Source of the DNA: Paramyrothecium sp. XJ0827
Taxonomy: Eukaryota > Ascomycota > Sordariomycetes > Hypocreales > Stachybotryaceae
Direction of reading: 5' to 3'
NCBI GenBank assembly: GCA_020881915.1
Contig: JAJFPB010000008.1
Coordinates: forward strand, 1,922,001 to 1,986,000
DNA length: 64,000 bases
Positions 20,750 through 31,781 of this stretch are shown piece by piece. The position numbers and the translations under genes were made by a program. The stretch's first letter is position 1; the number at the start of each line of letters is the position of its first letter. The notes beneath the pieces were generated by a model that was given only the letters and a program-made list of their open reading frames with translations, searched no databases and was not told the DNA's origin.

Positions 20750-22309
20750 TTATAGCTTCTCCTCGTACTTCTCCGAACCCAATCCAACAGCATCCTGTAC
20801 TTCCTGTGCCCTTTGCTTCTTCTCCTTGTGCGCAAAGTGCGTGATGACAAACACAACAAGCAGCTGGATGACGGACGTGATAAGACCAGCCAAAAAGCCA
20901 GTGCTGAACCGTGGCGCCTTGACGGCCGGAAACTGCAGAAGCTGGCTCCAAGCAACAATGGCTTGGCCGATGGCGTTCATGCTCGCCGTCACCACGGCCC
21001 TCTCCTCGGCGTCGTTGGCCATTGTGACAGTCGCCCAAGACATGCTGAGGGGGAAAAGGGCGCCTTCGAAGCCGGATATGGTAAACGCAGCAACCCTTCC
21101 CGTCTCACCAATGTTCCATGCCACCAACAGCGCGTGGGAGATAATTGTAGGCACCGTGACGGCCAGGAGAAGCGGCCAGAACCGACCGATCTTGTCGGCG
21201 ATGGCGCACGTTACAAAGGCCGTGACGATGGAGATGGCAGTCGCCACCGTGGGCAGCGTGTTGATCTGCGTGATTGAGTATAGGTTCGACTTGGCCTTGA
21301 GGTACAGGCTGAAGGGCGACCCGGGTATCTGATTGTTTTGGTTGCCAATAGACCACAGCGCCACGAAGAGGTAAAAGTGCCAGCGAGTCAAAACCCTCCC
21401 AAAGATGTCGCGAGAGACCTTGAGCTGCGCAGGCGCCGTCTCGCCCTCGATGCGAGCGCAAGCTAGCCGGTGCTCGGTCTCGTTCAGGCATCTGGGCTTT
21501 GAGCGGTGCGGCACGTCGGGGAAGACAAAGAAGCCCAGGAACGAGATGGGGATCGTGATGATGGCGTCGACGATGAAGAGCCATCGCCAGCCGGACAGCC
21601 CGCCGACGCCGCCCAGGCCGTGGTACGCGGCTGTCTGGAGGTAGCCGGCAAACATGGTGCCCAGCGGCGCAGCGGCGTAGAACAGGGCGATCCGGCGCGC
21701 AATCTCCGTCTTTCGCATCCACGAGCCGATGACGTAGATGACGCCGGTGAAGGAGCAGGCCTCGAAGAGGCCGACGAAGAAGCGCATCGCGTACACGGTC
21801 TCCACGTTGCGCGCCCAGGCCAGCCCAAAGGTAGCCAGACCCCAGCCGATCTCACAGAGGGGCAGCACGACGTTGACGGGGAACCGCGTCAGGTAGTAGC
21901 AGGCGGGGATCATGAAGACGCAGTAGGAGCTCCAGAAGGTGATGATGGCGTAGTTGAGCTCGTTGCCGAACATTTCCAGCTCCTCCTTCATGCCGCTGCA
22001 GATAGGTTAGATGGACAACCCGTTATCTGAGAGGGGGAAAGACTGCGCGTACGTCACGTAGGCATTTGTAAGTGAGGCCTGGGACAGGTATTTCGTGAAG
22101 AAGCACAGGCAGCCGTAAACCAAAATCATCAGGTCGAGCTTGAGGACCAGGCGTTTCTCTTTGGCGTCCATGTCCGCCGGATACCAGTGCAGCCGGGTCA
22201 TGAACCTGATCCACGCATTCTCGGACACCTGCGTGTCGTCGGGGGCGTCGCCATGGCGCTGGCTCGGAAGGACAACCGGCGACGCCGGGGCTTTGGTCTC
22301 GGCACCCAT
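20750..22309 (-). CDS. MFS transporter, Dal5/anion-cation symporter type
   Basis: Exons 22309-22053 and 21995-20750 (intron 57 nt) join to 500 residues, restoring LTNAYVTGMKEELEMFGNELNYA. The ATG at 22309 (MGAETKAPASPVV) is used because the longer frame starts with GTG. Twelve-helix MFS architecture is visible with a cytosolic N-terminus of about 60 residues; LDLMILVYGCLCFFTKYLSQASLTNAYV is TM1. YAMRFFVGLFEACSFTGVIYVIGSWMRKTEIARRIALFY and GWRWLFIVDAIITIPISF are typical of allantoate/pantothenate-type fungal permeases. In a metabolite cluster such proteins may export product or import precursor; which of these cannot be told here. It lies between an FAD monooxygenase and a P450, all on the minus strand. 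Confidence 0.92.
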
Positions 22310-23301
22310 CTCGCGTATCGACGGTATTTCTGGAAACTGCTTTGGCCGGTTCGGGGATTTCGTGGCTGAAACAGCAACGGCTGCGGCAGGTTTAAATGCA
22401 GGCAGGGCAAGGCATGCAACTGTCGAGCTCTTACATGCCGTGTCCACAAATTATTGCACCATCGCACCCCGCAGTGGCATAAATGCAGGCGAAGGATTGG
22501 GCCGATGGATTGTTTGATAGCGAACCGGATCATGATTCGATTCATTGTAGAAGTAGTTTGGCTTGGCTGTGAGATCTAGAGGAATTAATTACAATAAAAG
22601 GCAGGGGCATTTAATTAGTGCTCTGCTCGCCTCGCCCATATTGCTCGTGTTGACGGGGTCGGTTCAGAGTTGAGCACGTTGGAGACCAGGATCTCGCATG
22701 GCCGAGTTCCGAAAGCGGAGCGACGTTTAATTGGGGGCGAATCCTCTTCGGTTTCGAAGCGAGACGAGAACTTTGTCCGAGCGAGATGAAGAGCCATGGA
22801 ATCCGACACGGTGGTAGCAGGCAATCGAGGGCTGATACGCAGCTGCACGCTTATAATGTGGAGCTGGCTGAGGAGTCTGGGCCTGCACGGTGCGGCGGTT
22901 TGTCAATGGTTTAGAGGAGCGCCAAGAGGATTATTTGCCCAAGTCTACTTGTGGCTGCAGGCTCTTGAACATTATCAGACTTCGCTCAAAGGCATTGTTC
23001 TAGGAGATCCGTGTATTGCAAGCAAAGACAAGTTGTGCACATCACAAGAGAAGTTTGGGAACTAATCATTATTGCGTAGTAATGTATATTGTTACAAAAA
23101 TTCGTGAAATCGTTAATTAGAGTAAAGTGCGCGAGCCCAACCAAAGTCCCAGACTCCCAGACTCCCAGACCATGCTAAGGGGAGATGGTGTCTGCATGCT
23201 TAAACAGCCAATATGCTGTTTGACACAGCCGCAAGATGCCAATTTTCCTTTAACGCCATATAATGAGGAGCGAATAGGTCTGAACAACAAGCCATAGCTT
23301 T
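22310..23301. other. Intergenic, no recognised gene
   Basis: Includes the MFS 5' region. An overlapping frame up to 22545 could only be joined to the MFS through a GTAAGA...CAG intron in the wrong phase. Nothing else is recognised. Confidence 0.5.
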
Positions 23302-23736
23302 TTAATCATAACACCTCTCGTTCCATTCAAACTCCAGGTGCTCGAGAGGAGTAGGCCACAGGCTCATGAGTGGCCCATCGATGCGCGACACAGTTCGTGT
23401 TTCCCTCTTCGGAGTCTCCTTGTCCGAGGCCTTGCTGACCTTGCGGCAGGTACCACGCTTTGTCTGGGTGGAAGTCGACGTGGGCTGCTGGGAAGCCCTG
23501 GCGCCGCAGTTGGCGCACTGGTAGCAGTTGGACGAGGTGGACTTGTCGTCGCTGCTGCCGGTCTCGTCGGATGCGAGATCCGAGTAGTCCTGGGGGAGGT
23601 CGGTGCAGTAGTCATCGAAGACGGAGGCGATGACCTTGAGGTAGTGGGCCTGGTTGTTGGCCCAGTCTACTGAGGAGTTGTTGCGACAGCTCTGAGCCTG
23701 GGCAGCAGGAGCGGGCATGTTGAGAGTGGCAGCCAT
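23302..23736 (-). CDS. Small protein of unknown function, Ser/Thr- and charge-rich
   Basis: A 144-residue frame from the ATG at 23736 (MAATLNMPAPAAQAQ). The upstream extension to 23877 would overlap a good TATA box (CCTTTATATAAGTCC, about 23855-23869), so the shorter start is preferred. A possible helical segment (DWANNQAHYLKVIASVFDDY) is followed by an acidic Ser-rich stretch, a CYQCANCG cluster that could bind a metal, a Lys/Arg-rich region (KRGTCRKVSKASDKETPKRETR) and a hydrophobic-acidic tail (LWPTPLEHLEFEWNERCYD). No signal peptide and no known family. It lies inside the putative PKS cluster between the MFS and P450 genes, but membership is unproven. Confidence 0.6.
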   Translation of the reverse strand: MAATLNMPAPAAQAQSCRNNSSVDWANNQAHYLKVIASVFDDYCTDLPQDYSDLASDETGSSDDKSTSSNCYQCANCGARASQQPTSTSTQTKRGTCRKVSKASDKETPKRETRTVSRIDGPLMSLWPTPLEHLEFEWNERCYD

Positions 23737-25513
23737 GTTGTAGAGATAAGGTAGTGGAGACTTGAGCTTAGTCTTTTGGTAAACGGACAATCCTTGAAGG
23801 TCGATGGATAGATGAAGGGTAAAGAGTGAAGTCTTTGGATCAGGACATGGAGGCTTGGACTTATATAAAGGAGTCACAATTGTAAGCCATCATACATTAA
23901 AAGGGGCGACAGGGCAAGGAAGGGAAAAACCACATGAGCTAGCAGCATCCAACATTCGATCTTGGCTGCACCAAGAGTCATACCAAAGAAAAAAAATCCA
24001 TTTTTTTCGTCATGCATGGTTCGCCTCGAGGACGGTGGTGAGATGGAGCGGGAAGACTCGGAAACACTGGCGTGTTGCCAAGGACAGGCCACTTGGGCCC
24101 GGCATGACCCGGCGCCGGGCAGGGCCAGAGGCTAGGAAATCTCTTTGCGCGCTGCGGCCGCTAACTCTGGGCTAGTTCTATGGGCCCGCCTGTCAGAATC
24201 TTTGACGACATCATGTTTTGTCGCCTACCGGATAGTTTTTTGTTTTTTTTTGGCCCTTGGTTTCAGGACTTGGACACCCAATTATCGGGCTTTTTTCTTG
24301 CCACGCTGTGGCACTTCGGATGCATCTCCATAATAACAGGGACGGTGCTGCGGGTACCTGACAGCGAACATCAACCAATCAAGACGAGATCCGTCGCAGT
24401 GCTCGGATTTACGACGGCTCCTACTCATTGCCTGACGGAGATCGGTCGCCTCTAGTATTGACCCTTATTTTTCACGAGAAATTTTTGAGATGACGCATTG
24501 CGTCGAGCTGGCCCACTTACTAGGCCTCCCTCGAACACTGGTAGAGGTCTACCCTAGACCGTGCCCTTCTAAATGGGCGGTCCAGGGAAGTGCCAAAGAT
24601 GATGATGAACTAGGACCAAAATGAGCCTTCAAAAAGTATGGAACATATCTTGTCTAAAATTCCAAGTCGTCAATGCACCACTTTTCCGCTTGGAGCCCTG
24701 TGGACATCCGGCCCCGCTATTGAGGCTATCCAACTTATCCTTAAATACATGCAGAATCGCCTGCAAGCTATTTTTTGGTCACTCCACGTACTCGATACAT
24801 TGACCAAGACGCTGCGAGGCGGCTACTTCCTCCGTCGCTACTCATACTCAAAGAGATATACGTGCTATCCCTCCGTGTGGAAGGGGAAATACTATTTGCT
24901 AGGCCTTATTTTCTGACGGAGAAGGCGTGTTTGAACACCCGAAGCCCAAGAGCATACCGTGGAATGACCTGAAAATTTACGCAAATTGACATTTGCCAAA
25001 GTAACATTCAAGGTTCCACAATACACTCCTCCAGCTTATCTCATCGGCGGCTTGTAGGAACCTGTTAGGTATCGAACAGGAATTTCATCCAATCAAGATA
25101 TTGGAACCTCAATGTGTCGTACAGCTAATAAACCCCTGGATAAGTCAAGTAGCTAAAGTAACCGTATGAAAAAGGAAAGTGCAGTGCTGGGTTGGCGTTT
25201 TGGAGGAAACGAGCTGTCCGATCTACACTGCTCCAGCTCAACGGACATAGTCGAGGTTGGAAACAATTTGAATCATTTGGTAAGTTTGTACGGCTGAAAG
25301 ATGCAGGCTCTTGTAATATAAAACCATGTTAAATAGGAAGAGCTGGAAATCGAAACCAAGCATGTATTTGATACTGAATCAGAAATCCTGAGAGGTTTCT
25401 AGAAGTCGCCGCAGGATTGCCACAATGCATTGTCCATGTATCCTTGTCCAGTGCAAAGCTAGTCACACCTACTAGTAGATACAGGATCTTGAATAGGGCT
25501 AAAATATGCCACT
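23737..25513. other. Intergenic with TATA box of the small gene
   Basis: TATATAA near 23862 (minus sense) lies about 125 bp from the start at 23736. One CGGCCG (within GCGGCCGC) is at 24155-24160. No further gene is recognised in 1.8 kb. Confidence 0.5.
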
Positions 25514-27277
25514 TTACAAGCCCCTTAGGCGCAAGAACCCTTTATAGGGTCTATATGAGAGATCGTAATAGGCCTTATCGCCAGTCAAAGCGGTTGGAAC
25601 ATCCAAGAGGTCAAACTTCAAAATCACCATAGCCGTCATCATCCGCATCTCCAGCATCGCGAGCTTGCGGCCCCAGCAAGCTCGGATTCCAATTCCAAAG
25701 GCCAGCTGCGGAGTTGAAGTTCCATCGAACTCGACATTGCCATTATCGTGGCGCACCAGCCAGCGCTCGGGGTCGAAAACGTCCCTGTCCGCGATATCGG
25801 CGCCGGGGTACTTCTTTGGATGCTTAAACTCACTCCAATGTTTGGAAGTGGACTCGCCGGTGAGGTTGGGCTCCTGGCATACTAGAAGCACGACAGTGCC
25901 CTTCGGGATGTCGCAACCTAGCAGCTGCGTGTTCCGGGTCGCGTCCCGGGGAACAAGCATAGCAGCGCGGAGCCGCAGCATCTCCTCGATCACGGCGTCC
26001 AGGTACGGGAGTTTGGTGTTGATAATCTCTTCAACCGTGGGCGAGCGGCCTTCTCGAACCGCCGTGGAGAAATTGGCCTGAAGCTCGTTGCGGAGCATGG
26101 TCTGTTCCTTGGGGTGGTCGCTGAGCAGCTTGAGCACCCATACCAGACTGGAGCTGGTGGTGTGCTGGCCGGCAATGAGGTTTCCGTAGACCTATTGAAT
26201 TGGAGTGTTGGCAAAAGTTGAGCGGAAAACTAATATTGGAACGTGGCTTCTTACCTCGTCGAGCATAATCTGCTTCCCAAGCACCGTAGCACGACCATGC
26301 TTGCGCGCCTGCTTCTGCTCCTGATATATCATAAGATCCACGCCCGTTTTGGCCTCCTCGTCATTGCGAGACCGTTCGACTGCGGCATCAATGTATTTGC
26401 GGATGAACTTGTCCTTGTGTCCCAGAAAGTGACGGTAGAAAGGGTCCACGTTGCGCGCCCACCAGGAGAGCAGTTTCGGAGGCCATTTGGTAGTATATAT
26501 GCTGCCTATTTTGTCGCCAATCTCGTTGAGTCCTTGCTGGAAATCGTGCAGTGGAGTCTTTGGAAAGCTGGCGACGTGGTATTGTCCGACTTCCAGGTTC
26601 TTGGCATCCAGTTGCTTCAGATGATGGACCTGCCTCCCCAGCGCTGAGTCGGGGAAGTCATCGCCAAAGTGGAATGCTACAATGACATCGAGGGCCACTG
26701 TGTTCAGATCCGATAAGATGCTGAAGGACTTGTCCTGCGCTACCTTGGATTTGAGCTCCCAGAGTTCGATGAGATTCTCTATGGTGCGGTGAATATAGGG
26801 GCCACAGGTGGTGTAGAGGTGTTTGGGAGTCAAGAGATCCTTCAGCCATGCGCGTGACGCCCTCCACTCATCACCCGTCTTCATATTGAGATGAAACTCC
26901 CCAAAGAGAGGGGTCCTATCGCAGATGTAGTCGGAACGGTCAAAGCTGCTACCTGACATGGTCTCCCTGACGTCGGCGACGTCAGCGACGAGGATTACTG
27001 GATTAGAGAATGGCCCCATGAACACCTGCGCGATAGGCGATGCATGCTTTTCGAGCTGCTTCGAGCACCATTTTCCTAGGCCATCGGGATCATCACGGAG
27101 GGCCGTCACATCACCAAGAATAGATTTAGCGGAGTCTTTGTTGTACGGGATCCCCGGCAGCGGTTTGGGCAGAAGCCGTCGGTATGCCGAGTAGCAGGCG
27201 GTAAGAAGAGTTAACGAAAGGATAACTGGGAGCACAAGCCCAGAACCGACAACGCTTGCTATGTCGGAAGAAAACAT
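25514..27277 (-). CDS. Cytochrome P450 monooxygenase
   Basis: Exons 27277-26255 and 26191-25514 (intron 63 nt, GTAAGA...AATAG, phase 0) join to 566 residues. The N-terminal anchor LVLPVILSLTLLTACYSAY and the Pro-rich LPKPLPGIPYN hinge indicate an ER-bound microsomal enzyme. The I-helix oxygen-activation motif AGQHTT spans the exon junction region, the K-helix E-x-x-R is E411-M-L-R414, the FDPERW (PERF-like) motif is present, and the heme loop is FGIGIRACWGRKLA with proximal Cys near residue 513. All catalytic elements are intact. In this setting it probably oxidises the product of the neighbouring HR-PKS. Two CGGCCG sites lie about 470-490 bp upstream, one inside a 12-mer also found upstream of the PKS. 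CYP family not assigned. Confidence 0.93.
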
Positions 27278-28252
27278 GATTGTAGTACCGGGTGTGTAAT
27301 TTACGAGTGCTTCTGTTGATGATCATTCGAGCAAGGGCCATGCTGGCCTAATATGCGGGCGCGACAATGTTCGCTTAGAAACTCTCCTGGCACCAATTGA
27401 AACATCCGAGCCTGGGACCATGCATCAAGTATCACGATCGGACGTCGTCTTGTGCGTTCGCAAGGAATAACAAACAGAGTAAGAATCAGCTCCGCACCGG
27501 TGACGCAGCATGATGTAGCGCATTAGCCCGTCCAGGCTCGAGGCCGAATCCTGATAGCCACCTCACAAGCCCCGATATGCTGCGCGGATTCACCTTTCAA
27601 ACCCCAATGGTCGCAAAAGGCGAGCAACAAGGGAATTTCAGGGTCGAAGTAACGCTACTGTAGCGTAGTTTAATTGGATCGTGGCCTGGAGTGTGGGTGA
27701 TAGTCGATCGCTTCTTGATCCTTCCGATCCTGGAGATTTCTGCTCGGCCGTTGTCCTGCATGTCGGCCGACGCACCTCAATCCCACCGGCAGATGATGAT
27801 TTCATTGTTAGAATTTCTATGCGGGAGGGGTAGGTAAAGTAGGGCGGCAGAGCAAAGAGGTGAGTAACAAGGTCAGTTTTGCACGCTGAGGAGCGCCTTT
27901 GTGAGAAGTGACGGATCTTCATAGAAACAACTTGCGTATTATGGAGAAACAAAAAGAGAAAGGGAAGGGGTTCAATTGACGATCGTCCTGGGAATAGGGA
28001 AACGGGATATCGAGGCCAGAGGCATTGACAACATGCTTGTTGACAGAAAAACAATCATTAACCTGAGCTTGCGAGAGGCCATACTTCTTCCAGTCTGAAA
28101 ATTCATGATCGTCTAGACATAAGCATCAATATCATGACAAGGTCTATCGTAGAATACACGTAAATTAGATCTATTCTAAAGCTTTGCAGGGTACCGCGAA
28201 TCACCAGCTTCGCCACTGACCAACATTATAGCATCTGCAATCACTCAGGAAT
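27278..28252. other. Intergenic; P450 promoter with paired CGGCCG sites
   Basis: CGGCCG occurs at 27745-27750 and 27764-27769. No coding frame is convincing. Confidence 0.5.
27744..27769. promoter_or_regulatory. Candidate Zn2Cys6 binding sites upstream of the P450
   Basis: Two CGGCCG palindromes 19 bp apart. The first is embedded in TCGGCCGTTGTC, which recurs exactly at 40188-40199 upstream of the PKS. CGG triplets are the usual Zn2Cys6 half-site; binding here is inferred. Confidence 0.4.
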
Positions 28253-30632
28253 CTAGCTCATGCCGAAGCTCAAAGAAGGCACCTCGGGGAATGTGTCGTC
28301 GTGTGATATACTGGACAGAAGCTCAGCCATCCAGATCTGGTTTGGGCGCTCGGAAGACGGCCAATGGGCCGGCGCGTCATCGTCATAACCGAGTAGGTTG
28401 GAGAAGGAGCCTGGCCAAGATGAGCTACTACTGGAGCCCAAGGCCGGCAACGATAGATCCGAAGACGCATCGTCTTTCAATGCGCGATTGAACAAGCGAG
28501 CGACGACCCGTGCCCCCGAGGAAGCCATTTCGCTAATCTCAGCAAGCATCTGAAGGCGGGAGAGAGCTTTTTCTGCAGCTTGCAAGACTCTCCTCCGTGT
28601 TGGCTTGTCGACCGCGACGCCGCACAGCTCAGCGGCCCCTTCACTCTGGTCGGAGTAAAGATCTCCGTCGGTGGAAAGGCAAAGTAGGACGATGGCAGCC
28701 TCGAAAGTATTGAATATGATGGCGCCGAATCGAGTGTGCGAACCGCCAAGCATGGAGTGAAGTGCCGCCAGCGCCTCCAGCTCCTTCATCGCGGCCATGG
28801 CGAGCCTCTCCTTCTGAGACTGAAGCAGCACTTGCTTATAGAGTGGTAGGCTGGCCACTTCGGCCGGCTTCAAGAGCAGCAGCGGACGGAAATTCCAGCA
28901 GACGCTGTCGAAAACGGACATGTGCAGTAACTGTCGCTGCATGGCAAGTTTTGGTACATGCTTGTCCCATTTGGTGTCTGGCTCGAGGGCCATGGCTGGT
29001 GGCAAGATGGGGAGGTATTCGGCACAGAATTTCTCGTATCTCTGCTCGCCCTGTGTCGGATCGTATCCAGAACTGGGCCTTTGGCCGAAGCTTCGCCAGA
29101 ACCTGCCCAGCTGAACTTGCATGAGTCGCTCCGTGAACAACCCTGGCGCACTGGCATCGCCGCCCGTTTCTTCCACATGTAAGACGAGGCGCAGTCGGGT
29201 CAAGGTCTCGATGATGGAGTTGTCTGGCAGGAATGGTACCCGGTCCAGCTGCCTGGATAGGTGACTGGCCAAAAGCATGTCAGCACTCTTCAACCAGATG
29301 GAGGGACAACGCACCTATCCAGAACATAGAGGCTGCAATACGTTCTCCACCTCATCTCCTTCTCCAGTTCCCCTCCTCTAGGAATGTCAACGTCTGTGTG
29401 AATGCCGGCCTTCTGCGCCGCCTGGCTGGCATCGGCGATGCCCTCCCAGAGCTTATCCATCCGTCCTTCGCACGAGGCTTTGAGGGCTGCAAACAGGCTA
29501 TGCTGGACGCGAACCAGGGACCCCTTCCAGTCGAGGGCAAGGCATGCCTTGGCGAGGCTATCGCCCAGGTCGCGGCATTTGCTTCGAATCTCCGAGAGCG
29601 ATAGGTCGCGGATCCTGTCGATGGTATGCGAGGGCGACGGTAGAAACTCTGCTGCGTACGAACACATTCGAAGAATTAGGACGGCAAACTCGACGTCAGC
29701 GATGGACGGAGATCTGTCTCTGCTCCACCATTCCTGATACTGCGATAGGAAGTTGGGCGGGTAGATGATCTGCTTCATCCTGATTCCGTTGGACGTCAGA
29801 ATGTGCAGACATAGCATCATGTGATTCGCAACAGCATGGGCAGCATACCAATTCAGCTCGGACACAAAGTATTGCACCAGGAAATCGAGGATCTGACGGT
29901 GGGGCATGCACTCGAGATCCCGGCTAATAGACTCGAGGACAGACAGCGATGGGCCCTGGCCGCCGATTTCTGCATCTTCGTGGCTCCACAAGTCCCACTA
30001 GCACCGGGGTCTGGTTAGTCGCCGTCATCGCCGAGAGCAGTATATAGACTTGATTCATAGTCGCCCGAACCTTTTTGAGAAGCGCCATGGTATTACTGTT
30101 GCTGTCCTCGAAGTAGCCAAACGACTTGGCGATCGCCGCATGTGCATCGCGCCCGCGACCCTCAGCGTCCAGCGGAGCCAAGGAGGACCCGGCTCTATCC
30201 TGCCCGTGGATACCAGGCCGTTGAATGTTCTCAAGAGAGAGACTGTGCCGATGCCCCGGCTTCCGCACGTCCCCCAGCTCGTCTGGCTGTCCTAGCTCCA
30301 CCAAGCCCGGATCGGCATCCGAGCCGGATGCACGTGAGGCAAGCAACGGGCCATCTCCCGTAACGGAGTTGGATCGGGGGCTGAAGACGCATTCGTCCGG
30401 CTTTCTCCGTCGCGAACAGTGATTGCATGGATGCTGACGATTGCACTACTCATCGTGACAGGACTGTACTTAGCATTCCATGTTCAAGAGAAAGTAGACC
30501 GCATAATAAGAAGAGAAGGGGTAAGGGGGATGCATTTGACCAAGGAACGTGACAGGCGGTACACACTTTCTGCTTTCGTGCGTAACACGGAAGACACGTA
30601 GAAACGGGACGTCGCCGGCCAGTGTGTGGCAT
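28253..30632 (-). CDS. Zn2Cys6 transcription factor, likely cluster regulator
   Basis: Four exons (30632-30567, 30445-30050, 29997-29315, 29264-28253) join to 718 residues; introns are 121, 52 and 50 nt. The first intron splits the zinc cluster. After splicing it reads C-LP-C-YARKQK-C-NRQHP-C-NH-C-SRRRKPDE-C, an exact CX2CX6CX5CX2CX8C binuclear cluster starting near residue 13, which strongly supports the structure. The rest is the fungal middle homology region; the spliced LYVLDSHLSRQLDRVPFLPD is a typical signature of it. The tail is Ser-rich and acidic, as in activation domains (LPALGSSSSSSWPGSFSN, GYDDDAP). Located between the P450 and the PKS on the same strand, it is the obvious pathway-specific activator. 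The second intron donor, GTCTAT, is weak. Confidence 0.88.
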
Positions 30633-31781
30633 GGCAAAGTCGCCTGTTTGGCCTCTGGATGAGCTAATAATGGGGATAACGAAGGGTGAGATCAACGGCA
30701 GCTCAAGAGGGCGGATCAGGTCAAAAGAATATATGGAGTATTTGCTGGTCTACTGGTATTTCGTCACCTCCTTTGCTCTCTATGCTCTGTCTATCACGAA
30801 AAAGGGAAGAAAGAGGTGGATCCAGTCGCATCACCGCGAGTAGGGTCTTTACAAGCCGTGAATAGGCTACTTGCGGTATTTCAGAGATGTACACTCTCAA
30901 CCATACGTTCCCTTGCTGATAAGTGAGTAAGGGGGAAGTGGTAGTGGTTGTGGAGTTTTCAAACATCAGGACAAGTGGTAGAGATCCTTGTGGCATTTCT
31001 GTTTTGGTTCAAGGATCGCCAAATGGCATTTCCCATATGCTGGTCGGTTTGGGCTTGACAGGAGACAGCCAACTCTTTGTCCCAAGCTGAATGGTCTTTC
31101 TCCGCATGGGCAGGGCTCCCACGGGACGGCAGATCCCGTTTTGCCTGTGCATGTAGTGATACAGATATATGCACGTCCACGAAGCCGCAGGCCAATACGG
31201 GGCCGCCAGACGAGCCAGAACCATGGTATGGTTGCAGTGTCACTTCATTGCATGGAATCCTGCGCAAATCCTTGTGTTGCGTGATCGGGAGTTTAAACGC
31301 GCTGGAAGGATGCAGCCCATTTCCCTACGCAGCAAGATAAGGGAGGGCGCACTGTTCAACAGTACATAGAATAGAGCAAAGGGGAATATGGAACAGAAAT
31401 TGGAACAGGATCATGGTTCCAAATGCAGGCTTTGGCATGAATTTATTTTCCCAGCAAGACTGGCCAGTCGTACGCCAAGATTCTACGTCGCCACTCGGAT
31501 TCTGAGCCGCCCCCTCGCATTCGCTGCTACACCACCGCACATCCATGCACGAAGGATTCCGAGGCGTCGGACTCACGTTGCAATGCTTTGGAATAACCGT
31601 TCGTTCGACGCATACCATAGGGGAAGAAAGGGGCTGGATCGGAGCAACATCCATTCTCGGTTTGCGCGCGCGCGGACGGAGGGAACTGCCGTATGTGGAT
31701 TTTATTCTCTAACTTTGGAATCAATGCATCGATGAATCAATCAATTCTATCGTTGCTAACAGAATCTCGTCAAGTCATCTA
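30633..31781. other. Intergenic between the regulator and the PKS 3' end
   Basis: About 1.15 kb with no convincing coding frame. It holds the regulator's 5' region and the PKS 3' UTR. Confidence 0.5.

Noticed and set aside
22310..22447. N-terminal extension of the MFS transporter
   Set aside because: The extension begins with GTG, not ATG, and ATG 22309 gives the normal length for the family.
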